Shown: positions 8,333 to 18,374, numbered from the stretch's first letter. The stretch is 64,000 nucleotides of DNA from Neobacillus sp. YX16 (GCF_030123505.1 NZ_CP126115.1:3176001-3240000); one strand, 5' to 3'. The notes: generated by a model not told the origin, from the letters alone. A program made the numbers and translations.

Positions 8333-10747
8333 ATGAGTAAAGAGTCGAAAGAAACAAATCTTCAAATTACAGGAATGACTTGTGCAGCGTGTGCATTAAG
8401 AATTGAAAAAGGGCTTAAAAAAATGGAAGGCGTACAAGAAGCGAATGTTAATTTAGCACTTGAAAAGTCCACCATAAAATATAATCCCGAAGTAGTATCT
8501 GAGCAGGATTTTCAAAAGAAGATTCAGGATTTAGGATATGATGTTGTATCGGAGAAAAAAGAATTTGATATTACAGGAATGACCTGTGCGGCTTGTGCAA
8601 CAAGAATTGAAAAAGGGTTGAACAAATTAGAAGGTGTGAGTAAAGCTACAGTTAATTTGGCTTTAGAAAGTGCAACAGTTGAATACAATCCATCCTTAAT
8701 AGGTACACAAGATATTGTTAAACGAGTAGAAAAGATAGGATATGGTGCTATTCCAAAGGAAGAGAAAGAAGAAAATGTTGATCATCGCCTTAAGGCAATA
8801 AAGGAACAGCAAGGTAAGTTTATATTTTCTTTAATCCTTTCTTTACCATTATTGTGGTCCATGGTTAGCCATTTTTCCTTTACATCGTTTATATATTTAC
8901 CAGATATTTTAATGAATCCATGGGTACAATTAGCACTTGCCACTCCTGTCCAATTTATCATCGGTAAGCAGTTTTATGTTGGTGCTTATAAAGCATTAAG
9001 AAATAAAAGTGCGAACATGGATGTCTTAGTTGCACTCGGAACATCAGCAGCTTACTTTTACAGTTTATATATGACCATTAAATCTATAGGTTCTCATGGA
9101 CATATGGTTGAACTGTATTATGAAACTAGTGCAATCCTGATTACCTTAATCATCTTAGGTAAACTTTTTGAAGCTAAAGCAAAAGGTCGTTCATCAGAAG
9201 CCATTAAAAAGTTAATGGGCCTTCAAGCTAAAACGGCCATTGTTGTTCGAGATGGAATTGAAAAAGAAGTGTCTCTCGAAGAAGTAGTAGTAGGTGACAT
9301 TGTTTACGTCAAACCAGGCGAGAAAGTGCCAGTAGACGGTGAAATTGTAGAAGGACGGTCCGCATTAGATGAATCCATGTTAACAGGTGAAAGTGTTCCC
9401 GTTGATAAAACGGTGGGTGATTCAGTTATTGGTGCAACCATCAACAAAAATGGATTCCTAAAAATTAAAGCAACAAAAGTCGGAAGAAATACTGCATTAG
9501 CACAAATTATAAAAGTCGTCGAAGAAGCACAAGGATCAAAGGCACCTATTCAACGACTTGCTGATAAAATTTCAGGCATCTTTGTTCCAATAGTTGTGGG
9601 GATTGCAATAGTGACGTTCTTGGTATGGTTTATCTGGATCAGTCCAGGGGAGTTTGCAGTAGCTTTAGAAAAATTAATTGCAGTATTAGTTATTGCCTGC
9701 CCTTGTGCACTAGGTCTAGCTACACCTACGTCGATTATGGCTGGTTCAGGGAGAGCGGCCGAATCTGGTATCCTCTTTAAAGGCGGAGAACACCTTGAAA
9801 CCACACATCACATCGATACTGTGATCTTAGATAAGACAGGAACGGTTACTAAAGGTACTCCCCAATTAACTGATGTTATTTTACATGAAAATATTAAGGA
9901 AGCAGAGTTTTTGTCTCTTATAGGTTCTGCTGAAAATCAATCTGAACATCCATTAGCTCAAGCAATTGTTCAAGGTATAAAAGAAAAGAATATCCCTCTA
10001 AAAGAGGTTCAAGAATTTGAAGCTATTCCTGGTTATGGTGTGAGTGCTATCGTAGACAATAAAAGGATACTAATTGGAACCAGGAGGCTTATGGCAAGAG
10101 AAAATATTGATATTACTAATGCAATATCTCAAATGGAAAACCTCGAAAATAACGGAAAAACCGCAATGCTAGTTTCAATTGATGGAAATTACATTGGTAT
10201 CGTAGCCGTAGCAGATACCATCAAAGAAACATCAAAAGAAGCCATTCGCCGATTAAAAAATCTAAATATAAACGTTGTCATGATAACTGGTGATAATAAA
10301 AGGACTGCGGAGGCTATTGGTAAAGAAGTTGGCATTGATCATGTAATTGCTGAGGTTCTTCCAGAGGGAAAAGCAGATGAAGTTAAGAAACTTCAGAGTA
10401 AAGGAAGAAAAGTGGCAATGGTCGGTGATGGGATCAATGATGCTCCAGCTTTGGCCGTGGCTGACATAGGAATGGCTTTAGGTACAGGAACAGATGTGGC
10501 AATGGAAGCTGCTGATATTACATTAATAAGTGGGGATTTAAATAATATCGCAGATGCTATTATCATGAGCAAAAAAACCATTCGAAATATCAAGCAAAAT
10601 CTATTTTGGGCCTTTGCCTACAACGTAATAGGTATTCCAATTGCTGCAATCGGACTACTTGCACCTTGGCTGGCAGGTGCTGCAATGGCGTTCAGTTCCG
10701 TATCCGTTGTATTAAATGCCTTGCGTCTTCAAAGAGTAAAGCTCTAA
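8333..10747 (+). CDS. copA: Cu(I)-exporting P1B-type ATPase CopA
   Basis: 804-aa copper export ATPase of the membrane. Two HMA domains carry GMTCAAC (Cys17/Cys20 and Cys85/Cys88). The CPC transport motif is at residues 456-458 (ACPCALG), the phosphorylated Asp at about 500 (DKTGT), then SEHPLA and the hinge GDGIND at about 697-702; TGES is in the actuator domain. Eight transmembrane helices are expected. I chose the ATG at 8333, 7 nt after AGGTG, over the TTG one codon upstream. It pumps Cu(I) delivered by CopZ out of the cytosol. Confidence 0.95.
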   Translation: MSKESKETNLQITGMTCAACALRIEKGLKKMEGVQEANVNLALEKSTIKYNPEVVSEQDFQKKIQDLGYDVVSEKKEFDITGMTCAACATRIEKGLNKLEGVSKATVNLALESATVEYNPSLIGTQDIVKRVEKIGYGAIPKEEKEENVDHRLKAIKEQQGKFIFSLILSLPLLWSMVSHFSFTSFIYLPDILMNPWVQLALATPVQFIIGKQFYVGAYKALRNKSANMDVLVALGTSAAYFYSLYMTIKSIGSHGHMVELYYETSAILITLIILGKLFEAKAKGRSSEAIKKLMGLQAKTAIVVRDGIEKEVSLEEVVVGDIVYVKPGEKVPVDGEIVEGRSALDESMLTGESVPVDKTVGDSVIGATINKNGFLKIKATKVGRNTALAQIIKVVEEAQGSKAPIQRLADKISGIFVPIVVGIAIVTFLVWFIWISPGEFAVALEKLIAVLVIACPCALGLATPTSIMAGSGRAAESGILFKGGEHLETTHHIDTVILDKTGTVTKGTPQLTDVILHENIKEAEFLSLIGSAENQSEHPLAQAIVQGIKEKNIPLKEVQEFEAIPGYGVSAIVDNKRILIGTRRLMARENIDITNAISQMENLENNGKTAMLVSIDGNYIGIVAVADTIKETSKEAIRRLKNLNINVVMITGDNKRTAEAIGKEVGIDHVIAEVLPEGKADEVKKLQSKGRKVAMVGDGINDAPALAVADIGMALGTGTDVAMEAADITLISGDLNNIADAIIMSKKTIRNIKQNLFWAFAYNVIGIPIAAIGLLAPWLAGAAMAFSSVSVVLNALRLQRVKL

Positions 10748-10784
10748 TTTTAAAATGAGACTAAAGAACAGGGGAGAAATTTAA

Positions 10785-11402
10785 ATGGGGAATGATGTTA
10801 AAAAAATTAAGATAGCCTTAAATGGGGGAATTGGCTTTGGGGCAAAGCTGAACTCTAAACAGCTTGTGACAATCTCTAAATATATGGATGAAGATGAGGA
10901 ACTTGAATTAACGACGTTTCAGCAACTTTATTTAGAAATACCAGAAGAGCAACAAGAAGAAATAATTGAGGAATTCAAAAGGGTTGGATTAGAATCTTTT
11001 CCAGTAGGAAACTTCGTAAAGAGCTTAAGGACCTGTAATTTTTGCAAAGGAGAAGAAGAGGAAGGAATGCCAGTTGCAAAGGAGTTAAATCGCCGAATTG
11101 CAGGTAAACCTGTCCCATTTACCCTTAAGGTCGCATATACAGGATGTCCCATTGGTTGTGGAGAACCGATGTTAAGTGACATCGGTGTTATGAAAATTAG
11201 AGATCATTATAATTTATATGTAGGAGGGCAAGCAAAAGGGAAAGATGCAGAAGTTGGATCCTTGTTAATGGAGTATCCAACACCAGAAGAATTGTACGAT
11301 GCAGTAGAAAAAATAATTGGGTTATATTCACAAATGGGAAAAAAACGGGAGACATTCTATAAATTTTTGAAACGGATAGACAGAAGTCTTTTAATAAATT
11401 AG
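10785..11402 (+). CDS. Small nitrite/sulfite reductase-like Fe-S protein
   Basis: 205-aa protein that looks like half of a siroheme-dependent nitrite/sulfite reductase: an N-terminal ferredoxin-like half domain (about 5-75) and a domain with TCNFCKG (Cys84, Cys87) and TGCPIGCGEP, a cysteine set suited to an Fe4S4 cluster. It is far too short for a complete reductase. It sits 37 bp after copA behind its own AGGGGAG ribosome site, so it may be copper-induced. An Fe-S or siroheme redox role is inference; the substrate is unknown. Confidence 0.7.
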   Translation: MGNDVKKIKIALNGGIGFGAKLNSKQLVTISKYMDEDEELELTTFQQLYLEIPEEQQEEIIEEFKRVGLESFPVGNFVKSLRTCNFCKGEEEEGMPVAKELNRRIAGKPVPFTLKVAYTGCPIGCGEPMLSDIGVMKIRDHYNLYVGGQAKGKDAEVGSLLMEYPTPEELYDAVEKIIGLYSQMGKKRETFYKFLKRIDRSLLIN

Positions 11403-11793
11403 CATGATTTCCTTATGGATGATGAAAGCAGGGGTTCTAAGAATAAAGGGTTCCGTTTTCGGGTGCTTTCTTGATAATTGGCACACGTCATTTTCTTTAT
11501 TTACTAAAAAGGGAAGGTGGTTAATAATCATAAAGAATTTTATTTCCCTTAATAACAGAGTATAGGATAGATATTAATGAATTTTTCTGAAATAACCTTA
11601 CTGAAATGAGAGATTTATATAAGAATATTCTTGAGTTTCAAATTTTTAGAGAGAATTTGGTCCGATTGATAAAGATATGATGATTCAAATAATAAAAAAT
11701 GTTAAATAAGTTTCTGAGGTAAACATATAAAGTACTGCCTTTTCATTAAAGCACTTTCTAAGCAACTTTACTTGTTAGAAAGTGCTTTTTATA
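11403..11793. other. Intergenic region with a decayed reading frame
   Basis: Contains a gene remnant: from about 11566, DINEFF-stop-NNLTEMRDLYKNILEFQ continues in one frame and then, after a shift near 11657, as FGPIDKDMMIQIIKNVK to a TAA at 11707-11709. The family is not recognised. At 11440-11510 a sequence resembles the DNA flanking the IS3 element (16320-16373 plus 17871-17910), so it is another copy of a dispersed repeat. Confidence 0.4.
11751..11790. terminator. Intrinsic terminator
   Basis: GCACTTTCTAA (11751-11761) pairs with TTAGAAAGTGC (11775-11785), followed on the plus strand by TTTTT. It lies at the 3' end of the minus-strand gene 11794-12027 and may work both ways. Confidence 0.65.
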
Positions 11794-12027
11794 TTAATTA
11801 TTAATCATACAATCTGCACTTGTTCCTTTTTTCATTTTAGCTGCACAATCTTTATGCATTTCTTTTAATTCTTTATCACTTAGTTCAGGGTGCTTTTCTT
11901 GCATCATAGGCAGCATTTCTTTAAAATCACCCACTTTACAAGCAATCTGGTCACTTGCAGCCATAACTCCAGTTCCTAATCCAAGTAATAGGATTAAGGT
12001 AAAAGCACTTGTTACTAATTTTTTCAT
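11794..12027 (-). CDS. Small secreted protein with conserved cysteines
   Basis: 77-aa protein with a clear signal peptide (residues 1-23, ending VMAAS) and a short mature part MLPMMQEKHPELSDKEL followed by KEMHKDCAAK and ADCMINN. Met, His and Cys residues could bind metal or heme, which suits the copper island, but this is inference. Similar small secreted proteins occur in Bacillus without known function. The ATG follows GGAGG (aggaggaaatcg). Confidence 0.7.
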   Translation of the reverse strand: MKKLVTSAFTLILLLGLGTGVMAASDQIACKVGDFKEMLPMMQEKHPELSDKELKEMHKDCAAKMKKGTSADCMINN

Positions 12028-12312
12028 TTCGATTTCCTCCTATTATCAACTTTTTACCGCAATCTAATTGTATAATTGTTACTTATTTACAGGATGGGGT
12101 AATTGTGACAATATATTAAACTTTATTATCTTGATAATTATGGTGAAGATAATTACTGATTCAAATTATTTTCATTTGGAGGGAAATTTAAAAATTCAGT
12201 TCCTTATATGTTACTTTTCCCACAAATGGGGTGCTTTTGGTTTAACAAGGATAAAGAAAAGAAGAAAACTCGCAAATATTGGGCGAGTTTTACGTTTTTA
12301 TATACCAATTGA
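12028..12312. other. Intergenic stretch, no gene called
   Basis: A 91-codon plus-strand frame (12068-12343) has no ribosome site and an unnatural composition (runs of Ile, Phe, Tyr). I see no promoter or structure I can support. Confidence 0.4.
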
Positions 12313-12690
12313 TTTGTCAAAAGGTTTGTCATTTCAGCTTTAAATTTTAGAAAAGCACCTCAAAACGTAACACTTTGTTCTAAGAATGCCGTTAAAGTGG
12401 TTTATTCAGGTGGTGTAAGTCTTGGATTCCAAAAACAGAATAATCATGGGAATGATTATAGTGAAACAATTCCAAATGAAGCGGCTTTGATTACCAAAGT
12501 AATTCTCGAAGATAAAGATGGTACACTTTATTCTGTAGAACCAAATATGAATTGATTAAGATTTGCAAAAGGGGTAATTAGTTATAATGAATACAGAAAA
12601 TTACAAAGAAGAAATGATTTTAACATGATTGTTTCTATCTTTGTGATAATGGGGTTTTTTATTGTTTCGATATTCATTTTAAGTAACTAA
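12313..12690 (+). pseudogene. Decayed gene, unknown family, in-frame TGA
   Basis: A start-less frame reads KAPQNVTLCSKNAVKVVYSG, continues to TLYSVEPNMN, meets TGA at 12553-12555, and stays open in the same frame (LRFAKGVISYNEYRKLQ, then a hydrophobic tail) to TAA at 12688. The composition looks coding, but no start, no ribosome site and a stop in the middle point to a remnant. No hairpin follows this TGA, unlike the peroxiredoxin case. The tail alone could be a tiny membrane peptide. Confidence 0.35.
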
Positions 12691-12914
12691 TTTAGCTTAT
12701 GATGTAAATTTAGAGATAAAAGATTCATTTGACAAGGAAAGCCCTGTCTTTTATTTCTAATGAATATTTCATAAGAAATACTCTTCATTCAATCGAAAAA
12801 ATATGAGGTGACCAGCTTTTTATTGAGGTTGTCCAACGATTCAGTAAATGTATTAAAGAGGAAGACCTTTGTGTATAAACAATGTATTAGTATAACGTTA
12901 TTTGTCCAAAATAA

Positions 12915-12941
12915 AGCCGTATTTCTACAATAAATACGGCT
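12915..12941. terminator. Hairpin terminator
   Basis: AGCCGTATTT (12915-12924) pairs with AAATACGGCT (12932-12941). On the minus strand it is followed by TTATTTTGG, so it probably ends the 12991-13700 operon. Confidence 0.5.
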
Positions 12942-12990
12942 GTTTTCAAAATAGATAGTTTGTATTAATACATAAAAACAAAGTGGTCGT

Positions 12991-13518
12991 CTATGAATGC
13001 GACCCATTGCTCTCCTTGTGTTGCTTTCGCCACCCGTAACGGGTTATGCCACGGGGCTTGTAAACCGATAGTGTTGTGACTACGAGCAGCACCAATATTC
13101 CACCAATAGAATGGATAACAAGTGAAAGTCTTGCATTCCGTAGTTCACCGCTTGATAAAGTGGTCTCAGCTGCTACACCTGCGATGTAGCTAATAGGCTC
13201 CAGTTGCAGTAGTAAGACAAGGGTCGCAATGATGGTTAGCAGGAATTTCACCAGGACCCAATAGTGGCGGAATAAGCCCCACTGGGTTCCCAGTGACTGG
13301 ATAAGTCCGCTCAGTAGTGAGGCGAGGCTTAATGGGACGATGACGAAATAGGCGGTCAATTCCATTGAAAGATAGGCAGCCCGCACCATTTGCTCATCCT
13401 GGCTAGTAAGACCAGCGATTGCAAGTGCAAGGAAACCAACTACTGCACCAAACCAGCCTACTGAGGATGTGATATGCACGATTAGAGCAAATTTGCGAAG
13501 ACGAGGTGCCATAATCAT
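12991..13518 (-). CDS. Integral membrane protein, DUF2269-like
   Basis: 175-aa protein with four predicted membrane helices (about 9-32, 48-70, 84-104, 133-153) and conserved-looking His residues near the ends of helices (IVHITSSVGWFG, RHYW, VIHSIGG). The arrangement is like the DUF2269/CopD-type four-helix membrane families. Codon use is more GC-rich than in the neighbours, hinting at transfer. It overlaps by 4 bp with the upstream small gene 13515-13700. The function is unknown; heme or copper handling is only a guess. Confidence 0.6.
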   Translation of the reverse strand: MIMAPRLRKFALIVHITSSVGWFGAVVGFLALAIAGLTSQDEQMVRAAYLSMELTAYFVIVPLSLASLLSGLIQSLGTQWGLFRHYWVLVKFLLTIIATLVLLLQLEPISYIAGVAAETTLSSGELRNARLSLVIHSIGGILVLLVVTTLSVYKPRGITRYGWRKQHKESNGSHS

Positions 13519-13700
13519 AGGTCTTGTATCCTTTGTTCTACAGGCTGAATAAATTTCCCAAATTCATTGGACGAAAAGTGACGACCAGGACCATGGTTTC
13601 CACCAATGCCAGTGAGTTTAAGGATGACAAACAGTAGGATTAGAACGATTAAAATAATACCAAAGACTTTCACCCAGCGAGGTGCTGGGAGGTGTTTCAC
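13515..13700 (-). CDS. Small single-pass membrane protein
   Basis: 61 residues: a short basic N-terminus (KHLPAPRWVKV), one membrane helix (about 12-30, GIILIVLILLFVILKL) and a Gly/His tail (GGNHGPGRHF). Its stop overlaps the start of the four-helix protein gene, so the two are coexpressed. The start is doubtful: the good AAGGAG site (13724-13719) is placed for an ATG at 13710 in a different frame, while the in-frame GTG at 13700 is 18 nt away. A small indel near the start is possible. Confidence 0.55.
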   Translation of the reverse strand: MKHLPAPRWVKVFGIILIVLILLFVILKLTGIGGNHGPGRHFSSNEFGKFIQPVEQRIQDL

Positions 13701-13781
13701 GATCAGCCATAAAATATTCTCCTTAATTGTGAACTCTGTTTGTTTCCATTATCTCATAATTTTATGTAACGGTGTTAAAGA

Positions 13782-13805
13782 GGCATCCCTTGTTAAAGGA
13801 ATGCC
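13782..13805 (-). terminator. Hairpin after the YdhK-like gene
   Basis: GGCATCCCTT and AAGGAATGCC pair over 10 bp (one G-U on RNA level). Read on the minus strand it is followed by TCTTTAAC. Confidence 0.4.
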
Positions 13806-13828
13806 CAAGATACTCTTTTTTGTATGTT

Positions 13829-14431
13829 TTATTTAGCTGAAAGTTCACTTTCTGTCACCCATTTATGATTTGTTACCTTTTCTCCACCAGTTGTTGGAGT
13901 GAAATCAACCATATAAACTGTAGTTTGCTCAGCTGAATCGATTACCGCAGTTACACTCTCCATGCCTTCCATATGGTAAGCCTCAACGATAACTTCATCA
14001 CCTTGTTTATACGGTGTGTCACCAGCATCTTTAATCTCTTCATGGATAATCCATTTGTGATTTGTTACTCTTTCTCCACCATTCGTTGGATCATACGAGA
14101 TTGTATACACTGTAGTATCATACGCTCCAACAATTGTTGCTTCTGCCCCATTCATTCCTTCCATGTGGTCATCATTAATAATTGCTTTACTTCCAACTTT
14201 GAAGGTAGGGTTTTCAGCATCTTTTAACCCTTCTGGAACTTCACCTGAACCTGAATGATCCATACCTGCATGTCCACCATGGCCTTCACTACTAGTATCC
14301 TGTTCTTGCTCTGTGTTCTCACTTTGATTCGTATTACCTTGCTCGCTCTCCTGATTATCATTGGAGCACGCTGCTAAAAAGATGGCAATAACCAAGGTAA
14401 TAAAAAATAAGATAGTTCGATTCATTTTCAC
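13829..14431 (-). CDS. YdhK-like lipoprotein with two DUF1541 repeats
   Basis: About 200-aa lipoprotein. Lipobox LAAC follows a signal peptide, then an acidic Gln/Glu/Asn linker, a His/Met stretch (GHGGHAGMDHSG), and two DUF1541 repeats of about 60 residues, each with the pair HMEGM and TNHKW. DUF1541 proteins (B. subtilis YdhK) are common in metal-resistance loci of Firmicutes, but their biochemical role is not established. I take GTG at 14431 as start because GGAGG lies 8 nt upstream; ATG at 14425 is the alternative. Metal binding at the outer face of the membrane is inference. Confidence 0.82.
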   Translation of the reverse strand: MKMNRTILFFITLVIAIFLAACSNDNQESEQGNTNQSENTEQEQDTSSEGHGGHAGMDHSGSGEVPEGLKDAENPTFKVGSKAIINDDHMEGMNGAEATIVGAYDTTVYTISYDPTNGGERVTNHKWIIHEEIKDAGDTPYKQGDEVIVEAYHMEGMESVTAVIDSAEQTTVYMVDFTPTTGGEKVTNHKWVTESELSAK

Positions 14432-14662
14432 TATTTTTACCTCCTCAATCTTGATTAACCTCATATTACAACAAAAATGTGCAGAATTTATGCAGTAGGA
14501 TTAGGCAAATCGTAGTTTCTGTAAAACATAATGTACCCTCTTCGTTAGTAGAAATGGCACATTGTTAATTCATAAAACTGTCATAAATTAAGTCGAGTTC
14601 TTCAAAGTTTCTGCACAAATATTTACTACAGTTATCGTAACAACATTAAGGAGTGTGTTTAT

Positions 14663-15745
14663 ATGAAAAAATATATTCTCGTAGGACTATTTTTTATTTT
14701 TAGCATTTTTTTAGCTGCTTGTGGTAATACCACAGATAATCGATCGAAGGAGACAACAAAAGAACCTACAAAAAATGCTCAAACAACCCAAGATGATTCA
14801 AAAAATGAAAAAGAAAATGTCGCATATACAGCTGAACACGGTGGTATTACCAAAGTTGATGCCTCAACCAATAAAACTATTAAATCAATAGACATTGAAG
14901 GATCGGTTCATAATGTTCAAATATCACCTGATGGAAAAATACTAGGAGCTACTGTTGTTCCAGAAACAGGAGAACACGGGGGACATGATAGTGGCCATGA
15001 AGAAAAAACGAATGGTTTTGCTGTATTTTATGATGTGGGGACAGACGAATTTATTAACAAAGTGGAAGTAGGGTCTCATCCAGCACACATTGTGTTTACA
15101 GAGAATATGAAATATGCATTGGTGACAAACAATCAAGATAACAATGTTTCGATTATTGATTTAGCCACTTATAAAGTAATTCAAAACATATCGACTGGAA
15201 ATGGCCCACATGGTTTTAGAATCGCAGCAGATAGTAAAACTGCCTACATTGCTAATATGGGTGAGGATACCATAAGTATATTAGATTTAGACAGTATGAA
15301 AGAAAGTAAAAAAATTGTAGTTGGAAATACTCCTGTTACAACGGGTATTACACCTGATGGGAAAACCCTTGTTGTAACATTAAATGCTGAAAATTCTTTA
15401 GCAATTATCAATCTTGAAAATGAAAAGGTAGAGAAGGTTACAGTGGGTGAAGGTCCTGCTCAAGTCTACGTTCAAACAGATGGGAAATTTGCATTCGTTG
15501 CAAACCAAGGAACGCCTGAAAATCCATCGGATAGCGTCTCCAAGATTGATCTTGAATCGAGAAAAGTGGTTGCAACCATTAAGGTTGGCAAAGGTGCTCA
15601 TGGGGTTGTGACCAGTGATGATAACAGATTTGTTTATGTTACCAATATGTACGAAAATACAGTGAGCATAATTAAAAACGAAGATAATAAAGTAATTGCG
15701 ACAATTGAAGTTGGGACAGAACCAAATGGAATCACTCTGAAGTGA
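14663..15745 (+). CDS. YVTN beta-propeller lipoprotein
   Basis: 360-aa lipoprotein: signal peptide with lipobox LAAC at residue 20, a Thr/Lys/Glu linker to about 50, then about seven YVTN/LVTN repeats (for example YALVTNNQDNNVSIIDL, FVYVTNMYENTVSII) forming a propeller to the end. A His-rich insertion (GEHGGHDSGHEEK, about 106-118) interrupts the second blade and could bind metal. Related propellers are YncE-like. It is divergent from the YdhK-like gene, with about 230 bp between the starts. Start ATG follows AAGGAG. Confidence 0.8.
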   Translation: MKKYILVGLFFIFSIFLAACGNTTDNRSKETTKEPTKNAQTTQDDSKNEKENVAYTAEHGGITKVDASTNKTIKSIDIEGSVHNVQISPDGKILGATVVPETGEHGGHDSGHEEKTNGFAVFYDVGTDEFINKVEVGSHPAHIVFTENMKYALVTNNQDNNVSIIDLATYKVIQNISTGNGPHGFRIAADSKTAYIANMGEDTISILDLDSMKESKKIVVGNTPVTTGITPDGKTLVVTLNAENSLAIINLENEKVEKVTVGEGPAQVYVQTDGKFAFVANQGTPENPSDSVSKIDLESRKVVATIKVGKGAHGVVTSDDNRFVYVTNMYENTVSIIKNEDNKVIATIEVGTEPNGITLK

Positions 15746-15763
15746 CTTTTAAATTAAAGTTAT

Positions 15764-16123
15764 TTACTTATATTCTTCGTGTTTATAATTTGTAATATTA
15801 ACACCCGAAGGTAAAACTTCTAAAGTTAATGTATCGGCTCCAATATAGTTGTGTGCTTTCTCAAATGGGAATACTTTCAAAACTACATTGAAGTCAAAGG
15901 TTCTTCCATTTTGAGTTCGCTCAAGGCTAATAATTTCTATGTCATAAAGAGCGTATTGAGTAAGTTCTCCATAACGCCCAACTACAGCATTACCTATATG
16001 TGGTGATAAAGTTGTAAGAAATGCATCTGACATTAAATATTTATCATTTTCAGCTTTTGTATACCCAGGTGAAATTACCATTAAGAATATAGCGATAGAA
16101 GGAATAAACATTAACATTTTCAT
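15764..16123 (-). CDS. DUF3888 family secreted protein
   Basis: 119-aa protein with a signal peptide (residues 1-24, ending YTKAEN) and a mature domain starting LMSDAFLTTLSPHIGNAV, then QYALYDIEIISLER and FDFNVVLKVFPFEKAHN. This is the pattern of DUF3888 proteins of Bacillus, which are exported and of unknown function. Convergent with the propeller lipoprotein gene, 18 bp apart. Start ATG follows GGTGG. Confidence 0.72.
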   Translation of the reverse strand: MKMLMFIPSIAIFLMVISPGYTKAENDKYLMSDAFLTTLSPHIGNAVVGRYGELTQYALYDIEIISLERTQNGRTFDFNVVLKVFPFEKAHNYIGADTLTLEVLPSGVNITNYKHEEYK

Positions 16124-16495
16124 AAGTCGACACCACCTTGTATTTGTTTATTCCTAATATGACAATATCCATTTACGGCTATACAATTTTTGTTATTAAA
16201 AAACAACCATTGTTTATAACATTACCTTAAATTAAGAAAAAGTGTTATAGACAAGCGGAAACCAGTATCCAATTGCCTGCAAAAATTGAATACCAAACGC
16301 TCTGATTTTAGCTTAATCCGTTCCGTTTGCGGGTGCTATATAAATAACTAGCATAAGAAAAGACGTATGTATTTGAACTATGACCCGAATAATGGACACT
16401 TAATAAAAAGTGACCGTTATTCGGGTTTTTCTATGTCCTAAGTGAGAAAACCCGTTTATAATTAAAGAATTATTGCGGACGGAGAATTTTACATT

Positions 16496-16927
16496 ATGAG
16501 TAAACATTTATATACCCAATCTCAAATTGAAGAGCTAGAGAATAATCCTTACGTATTACGTGCATCGGGACGTTCAATTACTTATCATCCCGACTTTAAA
16601 ATTAAAGCTGTAATGGAATATGAAAGCGGAAAGTCGCCCTCTCAGATTTTTATTGATCATGGTTTTAACCTATTGCTTATTGGTAGAGAACAGCCCAGAA
16701 AAATAATACATAGGTGGCGCAAGACCATTACGAAGCATGGTGGATTTGGACTCAAAATAGAACGAAGAGGTAAGGGAAGTACAGGACGACCATCTTCAAG
16801 TGAGCTATCGGTTGAAGAAAAGCTCAAAAAGGCAGAAGCTTGAATAAAATTTTTGGAAGCGGAGAATGACTTTCTAAAAAAGCTAGAGGAACTAGAGAGG
16901 CAGGCGATGAACAAAAAACGATTTTAA
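16496..16927 (+). pseudogene. IS3 orfA (HTH protein) with internal stop
   Basis: Helix-turn-helix transposase subunit. The frame is intact to KKAEA, then TGA (16841-16843) stands where Arg is expected (CGA to TGA), and the leucine-rich tail IKFLEAENDFLKKLEELER follows in the same frame up to TAA at 16925. One point mutation has broken it. Confidence 0.75.
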
Positions 16928-17830
16928 CCCCAGCTGAGAAATTTCAACTTATTCATCAAACCATTCATAATCAACAGTTAAAGAACTCATTGAGCTTCTT
17001 ATGTAAATTAGCTGGGGTTAGTAGAAGTGGATATTATGCTTGGCTTGAGGCTGCCACCACTCGTCAACGTAAAGAATGAACAAGATGAAATGGATATTAA
17101 ACACATTAAGTCTATCTTCCAACAGAAAAAGGAAAAGGTAGGGGCATTACAAATCAAAATGATTTTAGAAAACGATTATTTTATAGTAATGAATCACAAG
17201 AAAATTAGAAGGCTTATGCGTAAATACGGATTTATTGCGAGGGTTAGAAAAGCGAATCCATATAAAAAGATGATCAAAGCTACTCAGGAACATAGAACAT
17301 GCCCTAATCACTTAAATCGTGAATTCAACCAAGAAGAACCAGGAAAAGTTTTGTTAACGGATATTACTTATCTTTATTATTCTAATGGTCAAAAAGCCTA
17401 TTTATCTTGTGTTAAAGATGGTAGTACCAATGAAATACTAGCCCATTATTTATCCACTTCTTTAGATATGGATATTGTTTATAAAACATTAGACAAACTG
17501 AACGAAGCTATGGAAAATCAGTTCCATCCTGATGCAATTATCCATTCAGATCAAGGGGTTCATTATACCAATCCAATCTTTCAAGACAAGATAAAGAAAC
17601 TAGGTATAACGCAATCAATGTCCCGTAAGGGAAATTGTTGGGATAACGCTCCAATGGAATCATTTTTTGGTCACTTTAAAGACGAAGTCGATTATAAAGA
17701 ATGTAATAGTCTTGGTGAGTTAAAACAAATAGTAGATTCTTATATGAAGGAGTACAATAATCATCGTTATCAGTGGGGATTAAAGAAGATGACCCCGGCA
17801 CAATACCGAGGTCATCTGTTAGCAGCATAG
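16918..17830 (+). pseudogene. IS3 orfB (DDE transposase), frameshifted
   Basis: DDE/rve-type transposase. The N-terminal part (TILTPAEKFQLIHQTI to RSGYYAWLEAATTRQRKE) is in one frame and stops at TGA 17077; the remainder (NEQDEMDIKHIKSIF to RGHLLAA) continues in the +1 frame. The catalytic triad is intact: Asp in LLTDITYL, Asp in IHSDQG, Glu in APMESFFG. An indel near 17070-17080 separates the HTH part from the catalytic core. Confidence 0.8.
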
Positions 17831-18016
17831 TCTCTTTTATTAAACTGTCCATATTATGGGTTATAGTTCAATTCGCATACGTCGTTTTCTCTATTTATTA
17901 AACTAACAATGAGGGCTTGTTAAATATATGAAACCTTTATAATAAAATACTCGTCTAAAACCATTTTTGAACCAACCATCCTATTCTCTATGTGGGATGG
18001 ATAAAAAACAATACAA

Positions 18017-18205
18017 TTAAGAATTTGCATTCCATTCATGAGTTGCTTGATACTTTACTATATACTCATCCAATTTTCTACTAATTTTTATTGTATTTTT
18101 GCTGGTTAATCCTTCTTTCATACCTGTTTGAATCATCTCCCTGCGTAGTGATTCAATAATCCTAATTAATTCACTTTGTTCATTAGTAATTGGTGAAAAT
18201 GGCAT
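18017..18205 (-). CDS. Spo0E-like sporulation phosphatase
   Basis: 62-aa protein of the Spo0E aspartyl-phosphatase family: two antiparallel helices, the first LIRIIESLRREMIQTGMKEG, the second carrying ISRKLDEYIVKYQ in the place of the SQELD signature. Family members dephosphorylate Spo0A~P (or related response regulators) and hold back sporulation; which partner this one has is unknown. Stand-alone gene right of the IS element. Start ATG has a weak TAGGAG site. Confidence 0.82.
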   Translation of the reverse strand: MPFSPITNEQSELIRIIESLRREMIQTGMKEGLTSKNTIKISRKLDEYIVKYQATHEWNANS

Positions 18206-18314
18206 ATGATAAACTCCTAAAAACGGTATATATTTACTGATTTTAACAACCGTTTGCTAATATGAGAAGGGAATTTTTTATTGAGATTTTTGGTGATAAA
18301 TGGATGTAATAACA

Positions 18315-18355
18315 AAAGAGGGTAATAAAATCGAAATTGATTTTAAACCCTCTTT
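18315..18355. terminator. Bidirectional terminator
   Basis: AAAGAGGG (18315-18322) pairs with CCCTCTTT (18348-18355), and the inner arms TAAAATC/GATTTTA extend the stem. Ends the minus-strand operon 18375-21931. Confidence 0.6.
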
Positions 18356-18374
18356 GTAATGCTAATTTTAATAT

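Larger units (their letters stand above)
16374..17870 (+). mobile_element. IS3-family insertion sequence
   Basis: 1497-bp element. Left end TGAACTATGACCCGAATAAT and right end (reverse complement) TGAACTATAACCCATAATAT form imperfect terminal inverted repeats, flanked by a 3-bp direct repeat ATT (16371-16373 and 17871-17873). It holds orfA and orfB in the usual -1 arrangement with an A6 slip site near 16913-16918. Both genes carry inactivating changes, so this copy is probably not autonomous. Confidence 0.85.

Noticed and set aside
12068..12343. 91-codon plus-strand frame
   Set aside because: No ribosome site, odd composition, and no recognisable domain.
12553..12555. In-frame TGA as a second selenocysteine codon
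   Set aside because: No redox motif, no hairpin after the TGA, and the gene lacks a start; it is better explained as a remnant.
16841..16843. TGA in IS3 orfA as recoding
   Set aside because: It stands at an Arg position (CGA to TGA) and the element also has a frameshift in orfB, so simple decay is enough.
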